Program-made: the position numbers and the translations under genes | Shown here: one piece after another, positions 54,691-64,000 of the stretch | How the letters are laid out: the number at the start of each line of letters is the position of its first letter | Position numbering within the stretch: the first letter of the stretch is position 1 | DNA from: Adiantum capillus-veneris | Taxonomy: Eukaryota; Streptophyta; Polypodiopsida; Polypodiales; Pteridaceae | Length of the DNA: 64,000 bases | Assembly (NCBI GenBank): GCA_014529385.2 | Contig: CM043959.1 | Location: 53,267,253 to 53,331,252 of the forward strand | Reading direction: 5' to 3' | The notes under the pieces: model-generated | What the model was told of the DNA's origin: nothing | The model's database searches: none | What the model saw: only the letters and a program-made list of their open reading frames with translations

Positions 54691-55815
54691 TTCTTTATTA
54701 AAATATCCAAACCCCAAGAGTTCACTCCTCTTGGCAAGAGTTTATTGATCCCAATGTCTTTAGTTGCCCATACAACTAAATTGTCTTGCAATCTCGGCAC
54801 AAATCCGCAGTGACTAACTTGCAACCTGGGTAAAAACCCGCAAGTACTATCTTGCATTCTAGACACACACCCGCAAGATATGTGCACCCATATGCATTGC
54901 TTTAGCATTCACTCCGCTAAGCCCTCCTCCCAAGATATCAAAGCAAGTTTTGACTATATTGGTATAGGATTTTGAATGAAGAAAGTTGAAGAGTTTTCCT
55001 ACTAGGCAAACATTTCTTTCCTACTTCAAACATTATATCCTCAAACAATCCTTCATTTAATACAACTTAAAGAAAATTAACAAGTTCAATTGACGTGGTT
55101 TCGAATTGGGACTGACCCAATGTTTAGGTAGTTTTCTACTTCCTAATTACTCATGATGCATTGATAAAAAAAGAAGTTTTCTACTTGTTCATGAGCAATA
55201 ACATCACTTTGTGAAATAAGTGGCACATCCTCAATCATCGAGGCCTATCCTTTGCCTTTACCATCATTGGTTGTGGCTTCGCGATCGTGTGGTCCACCAT
55301 AGCGAGTTCTCTTGGGTGTCATTCCCACTACTAAATAGTGAACTTAACTTGAAAAGTTGTAAGCTAAACTTTAAGAATCCAATGGAAGTAGGGTAAATGA
55401 TTACAAGTGTTTTAATTCCAAAACATATATGGTTATTCCACATATCAAACCAAAAACATATGCTTGCTTAATTCTGCCATAATCTTATGATAAACATGTG
55501 TTATAACCCATACACTAATCACATGATTAATCACTTATATCTACTTGCAAGAACAATCCATCATTTTAGTCGGACAAAAATCTTGAATATGTCTAGCTAA
55601 TTCATGCAAGCATCTAGGTTACATTGATGAAGAATTGTGCATGCAGTCAACACAATTCATTATGTAATCGATAGCGAGACCTTCATTACTTTGTAATGTA
55701 GAGAAATTACCATAAAATAAGTATAATGATTGTTGATTTCCAATTGAGAATAGGTAAATAAGAGTATAGCATTTTATAATAGAGTGGCAATTGGAAAGTA
55801 TTCCAATTGAATAAT

Positions 55816-56007
55816 TGAAGGAGTACGAGTGGAAGTGCGACGCGAGAGAGAGTGCGAGAAGAAGAGCACGACGATATGGTGAACTCGCTCTACTGTAATG
55901 TGTAGAACATAGCGAGTTCTTATTAGGTTTTTACAAAAGAATATGTGTACATACCTGGCGGCCCGCCCACTTACCTGGGCGACCACATTGGGCTTTATAC
56001 CCCAACA
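55816..56007 (-). repeat. 3' LTR of copia D
   Basis: 192 bp, TGAAGGAGTACGAG ... ATACCCCAACA on plus; on minus it starts TGTTGGGGTATAAAGCCC. TATAAA lies 8 bases inside the minus-strand start. Short for a copia LTR. Confidence 0.95.
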
Positions 56008-56096
56008 ACCTCCCACTTAAAGTCCAATGTGGTACTTTAAGTGTGAGAGAAGCTACTATACAAGCTAATATACAAGAGATGTAGAGAAGTGATGTA

Positions 56097-57482
56097 CTAC
56101 CCTACACCTATCTGCTTGCGAAAATGCGCAAAGCTCTCTGAGGGAAGTCCTTTTGTAAGTAGATCAGCAGGATTTTCTGTGGTGTGAACTTTGACAAGCT
56201 GAAGTTGCTTATCCTCGAGCATTTCCCTGATGAAATGATACTTCACATCCACATGCTTTGTCTTTGAGTGATAAACTGGATTGCGAGCCAATTGTATAGC
56301 ACTTTGACTATCACAATATAACACAGGCATCTCTTCTTTGATTCCCAAATCTGTTACTAGTCGATTAAGCCAAATTGATTCTTTGCATGCCTTTGATGCT
56401 GCAACATATTCAGCCTCTGTAGTAGACTGAGTAACACAATCTTGTAATCTAGAAGCCATGATACTGCTCCACCAGCCAATGTAAAGGCATACCTTGACGT
56501 AGACCTTCGGTTGTCTAAGTCACCTGCATAATCGGAGTCTGTAAAACCCTTTACACTTAGCTCCTGACTCCCATAGCATATACGCATACTCTTTGTAGCT
56601 TTCAGGTATCTCAATATTCCTTTCACTGCCTCCCAATGTTTCTTGCCTAGGTTTGACATGTATCGACTTACTACTCCCACTGCAAATGCAATGTCTGGGC
56701 GAGTAGCAATCATTGCATACATCAAACTACCCACTGCAGACGCATATGGAATCTTATCCATTTCAGCCTGTTCTTCCTCAGACACAGCACAATCTTGTTT
56801 GCTAAGTTTCACATATGGTGGCAATGGAACACTCAATGACTTTCCCTTCTCCATATTGAAACGTTGCAAAACCTTGTCAATATACTCTGTTTGAGATAAC
56901 CAAATCAACTTCCTTGATCTGTCTCTGTCAATGTGCATACCAAGTATATGACTTGCCTCACCCATGTCTTTCATGTCAAACGATTTTGCCATCTTTGACT
57001 TCAAAGCTGAAATTTCTTCCAAGTGCTTGCCAGCAATGAACATGTCATCCACATACAAAACAAGGATCAGCCAATTGCCATCCTTAGCCTTCTTTGTATA
57101 TAGACAGTGATCAAACTCACTACGTTTGTAGCCTTGAGAAAGCATAAACTTGTGGAATTTATGGTACCATGCCCTCGGTGATTGTTTTAAGCCATAAAGA
57201 CTCTTTAACAACTGGCATACCCAAGCTTCCTTGCCTTTCTCAACAAACCCTTCTGGCTGCTGCATGTAAATTTCCACATCTAAATCACCATGCAAGAACG
57301 CTGTCTTGACATCCATTTGGTGCAACACCAAATCTAATATGGCAACCAATGCAAGAAAGCATCTCAATGTAGTCATCTTGACCACCGGAGAGAAGACTTC
57401 ATCAAAGTCAATGCCTTGTTCTTGCTTAAAGCCCTTGGCAACAAGCCTTGCTTTGTACTTTGGCTGACTATCATGAGCGGTG
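56097..57482 (-). pseudogene. copia D reverse transcriptase and RNase H
   Basis: From 57479: [83 protein letters not shown] (YVDD), MDKIPYASAVGSLMYAMI and FTDSDYAGDLDNRRSTS. A 1-base deletion just after GGAVSW (about 56450) shifts the frame; the new frame has TEAEYVAASKACKESIW, CDSQSAIQLARNPVYH and NPADLLTKGLPS, ending at 56097. RT itself is intact; RNase H is not. Confidence 0.94.
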
Positions 57483-57484
57483 AT

Positions 57485-58813
57485 CTAATACCTGTAAACC
57501 CATTTACAAGGTAGAGCCTTTCTGCCCCGTGGTAATTGAACTAGCTTCCATGTCTGGTTTTTATGCAGAGCTGTCATCTCTGACTGCATGGCCAATTGCC
57601 AATTCCCGGAGTCCTTCATTTGCACTGCTTCCTTGTAACATGAAGGCTCATTGCAATCAGTCAACATGACATAGTTCATAGATGGAACAAACCTATCAGG
57701 AGGTCGCGTGACATGTCCAGATCTATGCACAATAGGTGGCTCAGGCTCAGCCACAACCTGTGGTTCCAATCTATCCTGTCCTTGCTCCTCTTGAGCCCTG
57801 ACATTTTGTCTTGCACGTGCAGGTCCATCTTCTTGGAAGACAACTCTTCTAATCTCCTCAACCCTGTCTGGTTTAGTATGATATTTGGATTCATTAAAGT
57901 GAACATCATTACTGCGGACAACCTTTCTGGATTCGGGATCCCAAAGTCTGTACCCCATCTCACCAGAATTACCATAGCCTAGAAAGATGCACTTTCTACT
58001 CTTTGGCTCAAGTTTGTTCCTAAATTCCTTTGGAACGTGAGTATATGCCTCACAGCCAAAGACTCTGAGATGCTTGTATGAGGGCACCTTGCTTGACCAT
58101 ACCATCTCTGGCATTGAATCCTTCTGCAAAACCTTGCTAGGAGATCTATTTACAAGATGAACAGCTATTGATACAGCTTCAGCCCAAAACCCATTTGGCA
58201 GCTGTGCATTAGACAACATACTTCTGACCTTCTCTTGTATGGTCCTATTCATCCTCTCAGCAACACCATTTTGAGGAGGATTGTAAGGAGCAGTAAGTTC
58301 ATGTTTTATACCTTTTGACTCACAAAAGTCCTGAAAGGCCTTGGAAACGTACTCTCCACCATTGTTAGTGCGTAAGCATTTAAGCTTCTTGCCACTCTGA
58401 TTCTCCACAAGTGTCACAAACGTTTTGAAAACACTAAACGCTTCATCCTTGTGCTTGAGAAAGTAAACCCATACTTTCCTCGAGTAATCATCTATAAATG
58501 TCATAAAGTAAGAAGCTCCCCCTAGAGATAGGTTAGGCATAGGTCCACACAAATCACTATGAACAAGTGCCAACTGTGTATCTCTTCTACTGCTTCTATG
58601 CTTATGTGGCTGCTGTGTTTGCTTACCATACAGACAATGTTCACAGAATTCAAAATCATTAAATGAAAAGCCAGGCAAATAACCAGAACGAGACAAGATT
58701 TCCATTCCCTTCTTGGACATATGTCCTAACCGGCTTTGCCACAAAGAAACGTTCGGCTGCTCGGTTACATTGATTACATTTTTAGAGACATTTGATACAT
58801 AAATCATGTAAAG
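57485..58813 (-). pseudogene. copia D integrase
   Basis: Follows gag-protease in the same frame after one TGA. Reads SLWQSRLGHMSKKGMEIL and CEHCLYGKQ (His2Cys2), LVHSDLCGPMPNLSLGGA, FIDDYSRKVWVYFLKHK, CLRTNNGGEYVSKAF (D of the second catalytic position is Asn: TNNGGEY where relatives have SDNGGEY), YNPPQNGVAERMNRTIQ, FGCEAYTHVPKEFRNK and KCIFLGYGNSGEMGY. Continues to the first RT motif CKWVYRY, then a TAG. Confidence 0.93.
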
Positions 58814-60076
58814 TCATCTAGACTTTACTCCATGTGCGACTGCCATAGAACCCTTGGATATCTTCCACATGTTCTGTCCAAAAGTGGTGACGTAGCCAGC
58901 ATCATCAAGTAAACCTGTGCTGATCAAGCTCTTTGTAATTGCGGGAACATGTCTCACATTCTTCAGCGTGAAAGAAGAGCCATTCTGAAACTTCAATTGA
59001 ACATCTCCAACACCTAAGATCTCACATGTCTGCCCATTGCCTAGCCGAACATGATCTTTAGTGGTTACATAAGAGGTAAACCACTCCTTGTTTGGAGACA
59101 CATGAAGTGATGCCCCTGAGTCTATAATCCAGTCACTCAGTGCATTTCCATCAGATGCTGTAAGAAGAGCTGAGTCCATTGTATTCTTCAAGAAGTAGAT
59201 GTCTCCTAACACTAGACTGTCATCCTCTGCATCAGCGTTTGTCACATTTATTTCTTGAATTTTCACTAAGGACTTGTTCTTCTCACTATGGTCTTCAGCT
59301 TTCTCTTTGCCTTTTTCTGCTTTCCATTCTCTGCACTCTCTTTTCATGTGACCCTTCTTGCCACAATGGTAGCATTCTATGTCACTCTTGCCTTTAGCAC
59401 TGCGGGACTTGCTACGAGACTGATTCCTCTTTCCACCTTTGTACTTTTCTTTGGTCCTTCCCCTGACAACTAAGGCTGTTCCTTTGCCTTTTTCCATTGT
59501 CTTTCTATTGGTTTCTTCAGTAAGAAGACTTCCTCCTACACCTGCTATGTTCAAACCATCTGGAGGTGCAGAATTACTCAAAGCTGTGCGAAAAGTGTCC
59601 CAACTTTCCGGCAATGTGATGAATAGGAACATAGCTCTAACAGGTTCATCAAACTTGACACCTTGAGCTGACAACTGACTATAGATTGTGTTGAATTCAT
59701 TCAAATGATTGGACATAGGTGTCCGTTCTTTCATCTTCAAGTCAACAAGCTTCTTAAGCCAGTATACCTGTGAAGCTGCACTCTGCTTCTCATAAAGATC
59801 ACTGAGCTTTAACCATGCTTGATAATCCGACATCTCGTCTGCTACATTGAAATAAACGCTTTCTGCCAAAGTCAACATAATGGTAGAAAGTGCCAATTCA
59901 TCCATTTCGCTCCATTCATCTTCGTCCATATCTTTTGGTTTTATCCCCTTGAGCTTTATAGGTTTTATCTGCTTCTTTTGTACCAACACGTGCCAAATCT
60001 GCTTCTTCCACAATGGAAAATTGGTTCCATCCAGCTTCTTGATATTGTAAAGAGCAGTGTCCTGTGATCCAGCCAT
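58814..60076 (-). CDS. copia D gag and protease
   Basis: 420 codons from 60076 (MAGSQDTALYNIKKLDGTNF). Gag core: FPLWKKQIWHVLVQKKQ, SDLYEKQSAASQVYWLKKLV, LNEFNTIYSQLSAQGVKF and FLFITLPESWDTFRTAL. Zinc knuckle CYHCGKKGHMKREC (CX2CX4HX4C) near residue 240. Protease active site WIIDSGASLHVSPNKEWF near residue 318. Ends at a TGA after GSMAVAHGVKSR, where related polyproteins read straight on into integrase. The frame is otherwise open, so gag could still be made. Confidence 0.92.
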   Translation of the reverse strand: MAGSQDTALYNIKKLDGTNFPLWKKQIWHVLVQKKQIKPIKLKGIKPKDMDEDEWSEMDELALSTIMLTLAESVYFNVADEMSDYQAWLKLSDLYEKQSAASQVYWLKKLVDLKMKERTPMSNHLNEFNTIYSQLSAQGVKFDEPVRAMFLFITLPESWDTFRTALSNSAPPDGLNIAGVGGSLLTEETNRKTMEKGKGTALVVRGRTKEKYKGGKRNQSRSKSRSAKGKSDIECYHCGKKGHMKRECREWKAEKGKEKAEDHSEKNKSLVKIQEINVTNADAEDDSLVLGDIYFLKNTMDSALLTASDGNALSDWIIDSGASLHVSPNKEWFTSYVTTKDHVRLGNGQTCEILGVGDVQLKFQNGSSFTLKNVRHVPAITKSLISTGLLDDAGYVTTFGQNMWKISKGSMAVAHGVKSR

Positions 60077-61160
60077 AGCTACGCTTCACAGTGGTTTACT
60101 TTCCTGGGAAAAATTCGGCAGAGTTTCCCCTGTAAACTGACCTCTGAACCAATATCAACCTGTCAAATGAACCAAGAAAGCTTCAGATTCTGCATAAATT
60201 TCGGCAGAGTCTCCTTTGCAAAATGGATCTGGTGTACTAAAAAACAGACCAAAAAATAGCTCAAAAAACACTGTCTCTCTGACACTGTAAGATGCGGGTA
60301 AACCTGTCCTGCACCTGTACTATCTCTCACTGTCCTGTCACTGTCCTATAAGCATAGACTGCGACAATGCCTCAACGGCAGTAAAGCAAAGATGCAATCC
60401 CAACTGTCTAACTCACAGTCAATACATCCTAGCTGCCTATCTAAGGGTGCTCGAGGGATTGCTCCAAGACCTGTATCACCGAAAGGATCTCAACATTCGA
60501 GAATCCCCCAGCTCAATAAAACCTCACTCGACCCTCAACAAAGGCTGCAGTAAATCTGACAGTACATAGACTTCCCACAAAGTCATACATCCACAAATTT
60601 CCCACTGTATGCTGTAACCGCTGCGGCGGTTGTTTGCTGCGTGACTCACAGCCAGCAAACCCTCAACAGACATACATCATCTCTGACAATACATCCCATG
60701 TGGAAGTACCTGCAATGTCAGGATGAAATCTGGAATATCAAGCAGCAAACACAAGCTACCTGATGAACTAGTGGATGTTGCCTACAGTCTGTGTGTAGAT
60801 GCGCCCGTGTTGTATGTGACACGCCTCCAAGAACTGTGAGCCGTCCTTCGATGTGTAGACAACCACAAAACAACACTCTGGGAGTGTCGATATCCTCAGC
60901 ACCTGCAGTCGTAGGCCGAAAACCCCAAATTTGCAGAGTCGTATCTGCACCCGCCGAGACCACGTAGTCGAAAATGGCCTGCGCAGACCTTTGTCGAAGC
61001 CGAACGGTGACCGAGATGACCTCAGAATGAAATTCTGAGCACACCGAGTCCTTCGGGTCATCCCACGAGATTTGGGGCCGTGTCTTTGCCTATCGAATTT
61101 CACTCCAATCTGAGTTGGTGACTCTAGCCTCCTGCAGTGCTGCCCCGAGCCTCGATCTGA
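60077..61160 (-). other. 1.1-kb untranslated leader of copia D
   Basis: Lies between the primer-binding site and the gag start. It contains GAGCTGGGGGATTCTC on minus (about 60497-60512), also present in the copia C leader (about 46583-46598), with TTGAGGGTCG upstream in both. Several short frames (60718-61044, 60768-61103) are unrecognised. A leader this long is unusual for copia. Confidence 0.8.
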
Positions 61161-61174
61161 GCTCTGATACCAGT

Positions 61175-61368
61175 TGAAGGAGTACGAGCGGAAGTGCGAC
61201 GGGAGAGAGAGAGTGCGAGAAGAAGAGCACGACGATATGGTGAACTCGCTCTACTGTAATGTGTAGAGCATAGTGAGTTCTTATTAGGTTTTTACAAAAG
61301 AATATGTGTACATACCTGGCGGCCCGCCCACTTACCTGGGCGACCACATTGGGCTTTATACCCCAACA
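61175..61368 (-). repeat. 5' LTR of copia D
   Basis: 194 bp; nearly identical to 55816-56007. Primer-binding site lies at 61161-61174. Confidence 0.95.
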
Positions 61369-62335
61369 ATAATAATGTGATAGCAATTGAAAAGGATTCC
61401 AATCCAATAATAATATGGCAGTAATTGGAAACGATTCCAATTGAGAGAAGAGGTTGATAATAGATTGATTAAATAATAGATTTACATTACCCAAATGTGC
61501 TTTGGAGTTATTGATCTCTAAAAGCTTCAATGCGGTACTCACCAAGTTGTTTGCCACAGAAGTAAAGCTCCCTTCTCCCAAGAGTGTTCAAGTGTTTATA
61601 AAATTGAGTGAGAATGCCCTTTATATAGAGTTTGGAGATTCCTTGTTTCCCAAATAATCCCCATACCTCCCTAGATCGCCCCCTCTTGCTAAAAGCACGT
61701 GTAGAGGTGTCACAAGCTCCCACTTAGTCATTAGAGGTGTCCCTCCTTACTCTTTGGGTGATACACCTCATGTAGTGCCCCCATGCTCATAGTCAACATA
61801 CCATAAGAGATGGGTCCATGGATATGGTCATTTATGGGCATACATACACATACACATGCACATACATGCCCATGCACATGCATACACATATGTACCTTCG
61901 AGTAAAGAATTATTAACACTAGGATGAAAACTAATTGTCTAGAGTGAGCTTGGATTATCAGAATTTAATTCTCAAAGTTGCTATTAAAAGACAAGCTTGA
62001 GGATGACAAGTTAAGGTGTCAAAGCACACACCTACTATATTTAGCAATTTTTGTAGCAGGAAGCTATTTTTATGGAAATTCAGGACGGGGTAGATTTCGA
62101 CAAGACGATCGCGTCTAGGTGGGTGTAAGCACCTTAAAACTTTTTTTTTTAATGAAAATGACAAAAGAAAGTAAAAATTTCATTTTTTCAAAATCTTATA
62201 ACTATATATTTTTCATTAGCTTATCAAAGGTGGAAAATCTGCCAAAAATTATACCTTTTTGTTTATGACTAGAATGGCCGGATATGCATTCCTTTACATG
62301 TGAATCCCCTCTCCAAGGGTGGCAGAGACCTTACA

Positions 62336-62525
62336 TTCTCCCCAACTTGAAGAATTGAGCTGTCCTCATCTTAAAGTTGATTTTGGATGATCTTTAAGGA
62401 GAGATGTCTCGTCTTCCCACATTGCATCTTCTTCAGGAAAATCTTTCCATTTGGCGAGGTGTTCAATGATGCTTCAATTCCTAAGCTTCCTTTCTCAAGT
62501 TTCAAGGGTGCAAAGTTACTCTCTC
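62336..62525 (-). pseudogene. chromodomain of a deleted gypsy element
   Basis: On minus: SIIEHLAKWKDFPEEDAMWE and TSLLKDHP, a chromodomain core, then a stop and the polypurine tract AAGTTGGGGAGAA before the LTR at 62335. It directly follows gag sequence; protease, RT, RNase H and integrase core are missing. Confidence 0.85.
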
Positions 62526-63440
62526 ACTAGCTAGGTCTTCTAATGTTGGCTCTTCCATAATAATGGCATGAGTTTGAGCCACAACTCCTCTTCTACGGCC
62601 TCTTCCTACATTCCTTTCACCACAACAAACCGATTGACCTCTACCATTCAGTGCTATAGGAATTGCATTTATAGTAGTTGCTACACTTCTTCTAGGGCAC
62701 CTGTTCCTATAGTGTCCTAGCTCATTACAGTCATAACAACAAACATCAGGATGATCAAGTTGAGTTGTTGTAGTTGCGGATGCTCTACAGGGCGAGGTTG
62801 ATAAGTTTGATTAGCAGGTGTGGGGCTCCAATTGTTGGGCCTGCCCCTTTGATTTCTAAAGTCTTTTTCCCCCTGATTCGTGGTCATTTCTTTAGCCAAA
62901 GGTGTTGCCCTTAAGAGATCATCCTAAAGTGATGTGGGTCTCATTGCTTCAAGACGGGTATCCAAGGGTTGATTCAATCCTTGACAGAACCATGCTACCT
63001 GCTGCTCAACGATAATTTTTGGGGCACATCTTTGCAAGGTTACAAATTTGGAGTAATACTCTTCCCCCGATAAGGATAATTGTTTTAGAGCAAAGAACTC
63101 ATTCATTTTGACTTCTCAATGAGCGGGTGGAAGATATCGTGATGTAACCGCTTCTTTAATATCCTCCCAAGAGACTGAGAAGATCCTGAAACACCCAAGT
63201 CCTTGCAATGTTGTTTCCACCATATTTTTGCATCGCCAGTAAGACAAAACATTGCAAGCATAGTTTGGTTTATAGGTTGGGTCCCTGTAGCTTCAAAGTA
63301 ATCCTCCATTGCCTCAATAAAGGATTCAGCATCGCGCTTAGTATGGGCTCCCTTGCCTTTGAACGTGGGTGGTTGGGCTTGTTTCAGGAGAATTTTTTTC
63401 TCTTGTACGATTGTATATAAAGCATTTGACGGTACCTACA
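62526..63440 (-). pseudogene. gypsy gag of the deleted element
   Basis: Reads QAQPPTFKGKGAHTKRDAES, FIEAMEDYFEATGTQPIN, GDAKIWWKQHCKDLGVS, then after a frameshift at about 63110 MNEFFALKQLSLSGEEYYSK and VAWFCQGLNQPLDTRLEAMR. Knuckle CYDCNELGHYRNRC (CX2CX4HX4C) near 62700-62745 is intact but frameshifted against the upstream frame. A typical chromovirus gag; different family from the 38-43 kb element. Confidence 0.87.
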
Positions 63441-63702
63441 CAATAATACGCTTGTCGATGGATTGATTTAAGACTAGAGGAAAGATACCAGAGATAGAAA
63501 TGGGTTTGATCCTATAAGTAGGGATCACTTTCACCACTTGATTGAAAACCCATTTATTTACGGTCATGTCAATGCCATCTTTAGAGATAATCTAAAGAAG
63601 AAGAAGAAGGAGAAGGAGTCATCTCCGATGCCGCGCTCAACCGCCTCGCCCTCGCCACTGATGTTGTCACAGTGCTCGATCACACACACACGCACACACA
63701 CA

Positions 63703-63778
<76 letters not shown>

Positions 63779-64000
63779 AGCGCACGCACACACACACACA
63801 CACACGCACACACCCATGAGCACATTAAGGAGAAGGAGACAGAGATGGAGCAAGAGCACTTCTTAGCTTGCACCTCAAAGAATGAGGATTTTTAGGTCAA
63901 ATGGACCTTTTGTAAGAGTTTGACCCATTCACACATGGGTGCCCATAGTGGTCGGTCGTTGCAAAACCATTGTAAAAATAAGTTAAGTGGTGTGTCTCTC
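63441..64000. repeat. leader region with compound CA/CT/CA microsatellite
   Basis: Upstream (on minus) of the gypsy gag. A CA tract (about 63681-63705) passes into about 36 CT units (63704-63776), then CA again (63786-63812). No gene; Ser-Leu and His-Thr frames here are artefacts. Confidence 0.9.

Larger units (their letters stand above)
55816..61368 (-). mobile_element. copia D, young and nearly intact LTR retrotransposon
   Basis: 3' LTR 55816-56007 and 5' LTR 61175-61368 differ at only about four positions and one 2-base indel. Target duplication ATAAT is perfect (55811-55815, 61369-61373). On minus, primer-binding site ACTGGTATCAGAGC follows the 5' LTR; polypurine tract AAGTGGGAGGT precedes the 3' LTR. 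The coding region has only three visible lesions: a TGA near 58814, a TAG near 57482 and a 1-base deletion near 56450. Could recently have been active, and may be mobilised by intact relatives. Confidence 0.96.
54691..62335 (-). repeat. gypsy 3' LTR, copy 2, split by copia D
   Basis: Starts on minus at TGTAAGGTCTCTGCCACCC (62335), directly after the polypurine tract AAGTTGGGGAGAA, and runs to about 54691 with copia D (55816-61368) inside. Without copia D and one target duplication it is about 2.1 kb. The low-coordinate end is where similarity to copy 1 stops. Confidence 0.8.

Noticed and set aside
63538-63873. His-Thr / Ser-Leu frames
   Set aside because: Translation of CA/CT microsatellites in the gypsy leader.
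1-64000. CRISPR arrays, operons, rRNA or intact tRNA genes
   Set aside because: Tandem repeats here lack the regular repeat-spacer pattern; no rRNA motifs seen; only one poor tRNA-like stretch (2610-2695).

Overview
The window is nuclear DNA of a land plant with a repeat-rich genome. The evidence is one spliced chloroplast-protein gene (TIC62-like, minus strand, about 4.9-6.6 kb) inside layers of plant-type LTR retrotransposons, an L1-type LINE, DNA-transposon remnants and very long CT/GA and CA microsatellites. I cannot name the species; element density and nesting would suit a fern, gymnosperm or another large-genome plant. No bacterial, organellar, rRNA or CRISPR sequence was seen.

Layout. 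0-3.7 kb: broken LTR modules of a copia-like family, with a primer-binding site and an integrase scrap. 4.9-6.6 kb: TIC62-like gene, seven legible exons, 3' end not legible. 6.6-10.3 kb: mostly anonymous, with a gag-only LTR element at 8.8-10.0 kb. 10.7-16.85 kb: two LINE 3' ends facing each other; the minus-strand one is a nearly full-length LINE (ORF1, endonuclease, RT, zinc-binding C terminus) with stops and an RT deletion. 17.0-18.9 kb: long CT tract, poly(T)/poly(G) tract, and a 70-bp-arm foldback between two copies of a dispersed repeat. 20.6-22.7 kb: 5'-truncated copia A'. 23.9-32.25 kb: old copia B carrying two insertions, a 1.34-kb TTAA-flanked inverted-repeat DNA element (24676-26014) and a complete 5.17-kb copia A (26326-31498). 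33.6-38.4 kb: unrecognised degenerate spliced genes, probably a DNA transposon, some transposase-like and one possibly a Ulp1-type protease. 38.4-43.0 kb: Ty3/gypsy chromovirus on minus, abutting head-to-head a plus-strand piece of the same family. 43.9-45.7 kb: tandem-repeat-rich sequence. 45.718-51.257 kb: complete but decayed copia C with perfect 5-bp target duplication. 51.8-62.3 kb: two copies of a roughly 2.1-kb gypsy LTR; the second is interrupted by copia D (55816-61368), young and nearly intact. 62.3-63.4 kb: gag joined directly to a chromodomain, pol deleted.

The only host function seen is the TIC62-like protein. The rest records successive insertion and decay; nesting gives a relative order (B before A; B before the DNA element; gypsy LTR before D). 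Many premature stops in copia A and the LINE are TAG where the family has CAG, as expected from C-to-T decay of methylated plant transposons. The best candidates for something undescribed are the TTAA-flanked 1.34-kb element and the spliced genes at 33.6-38.4 kb.
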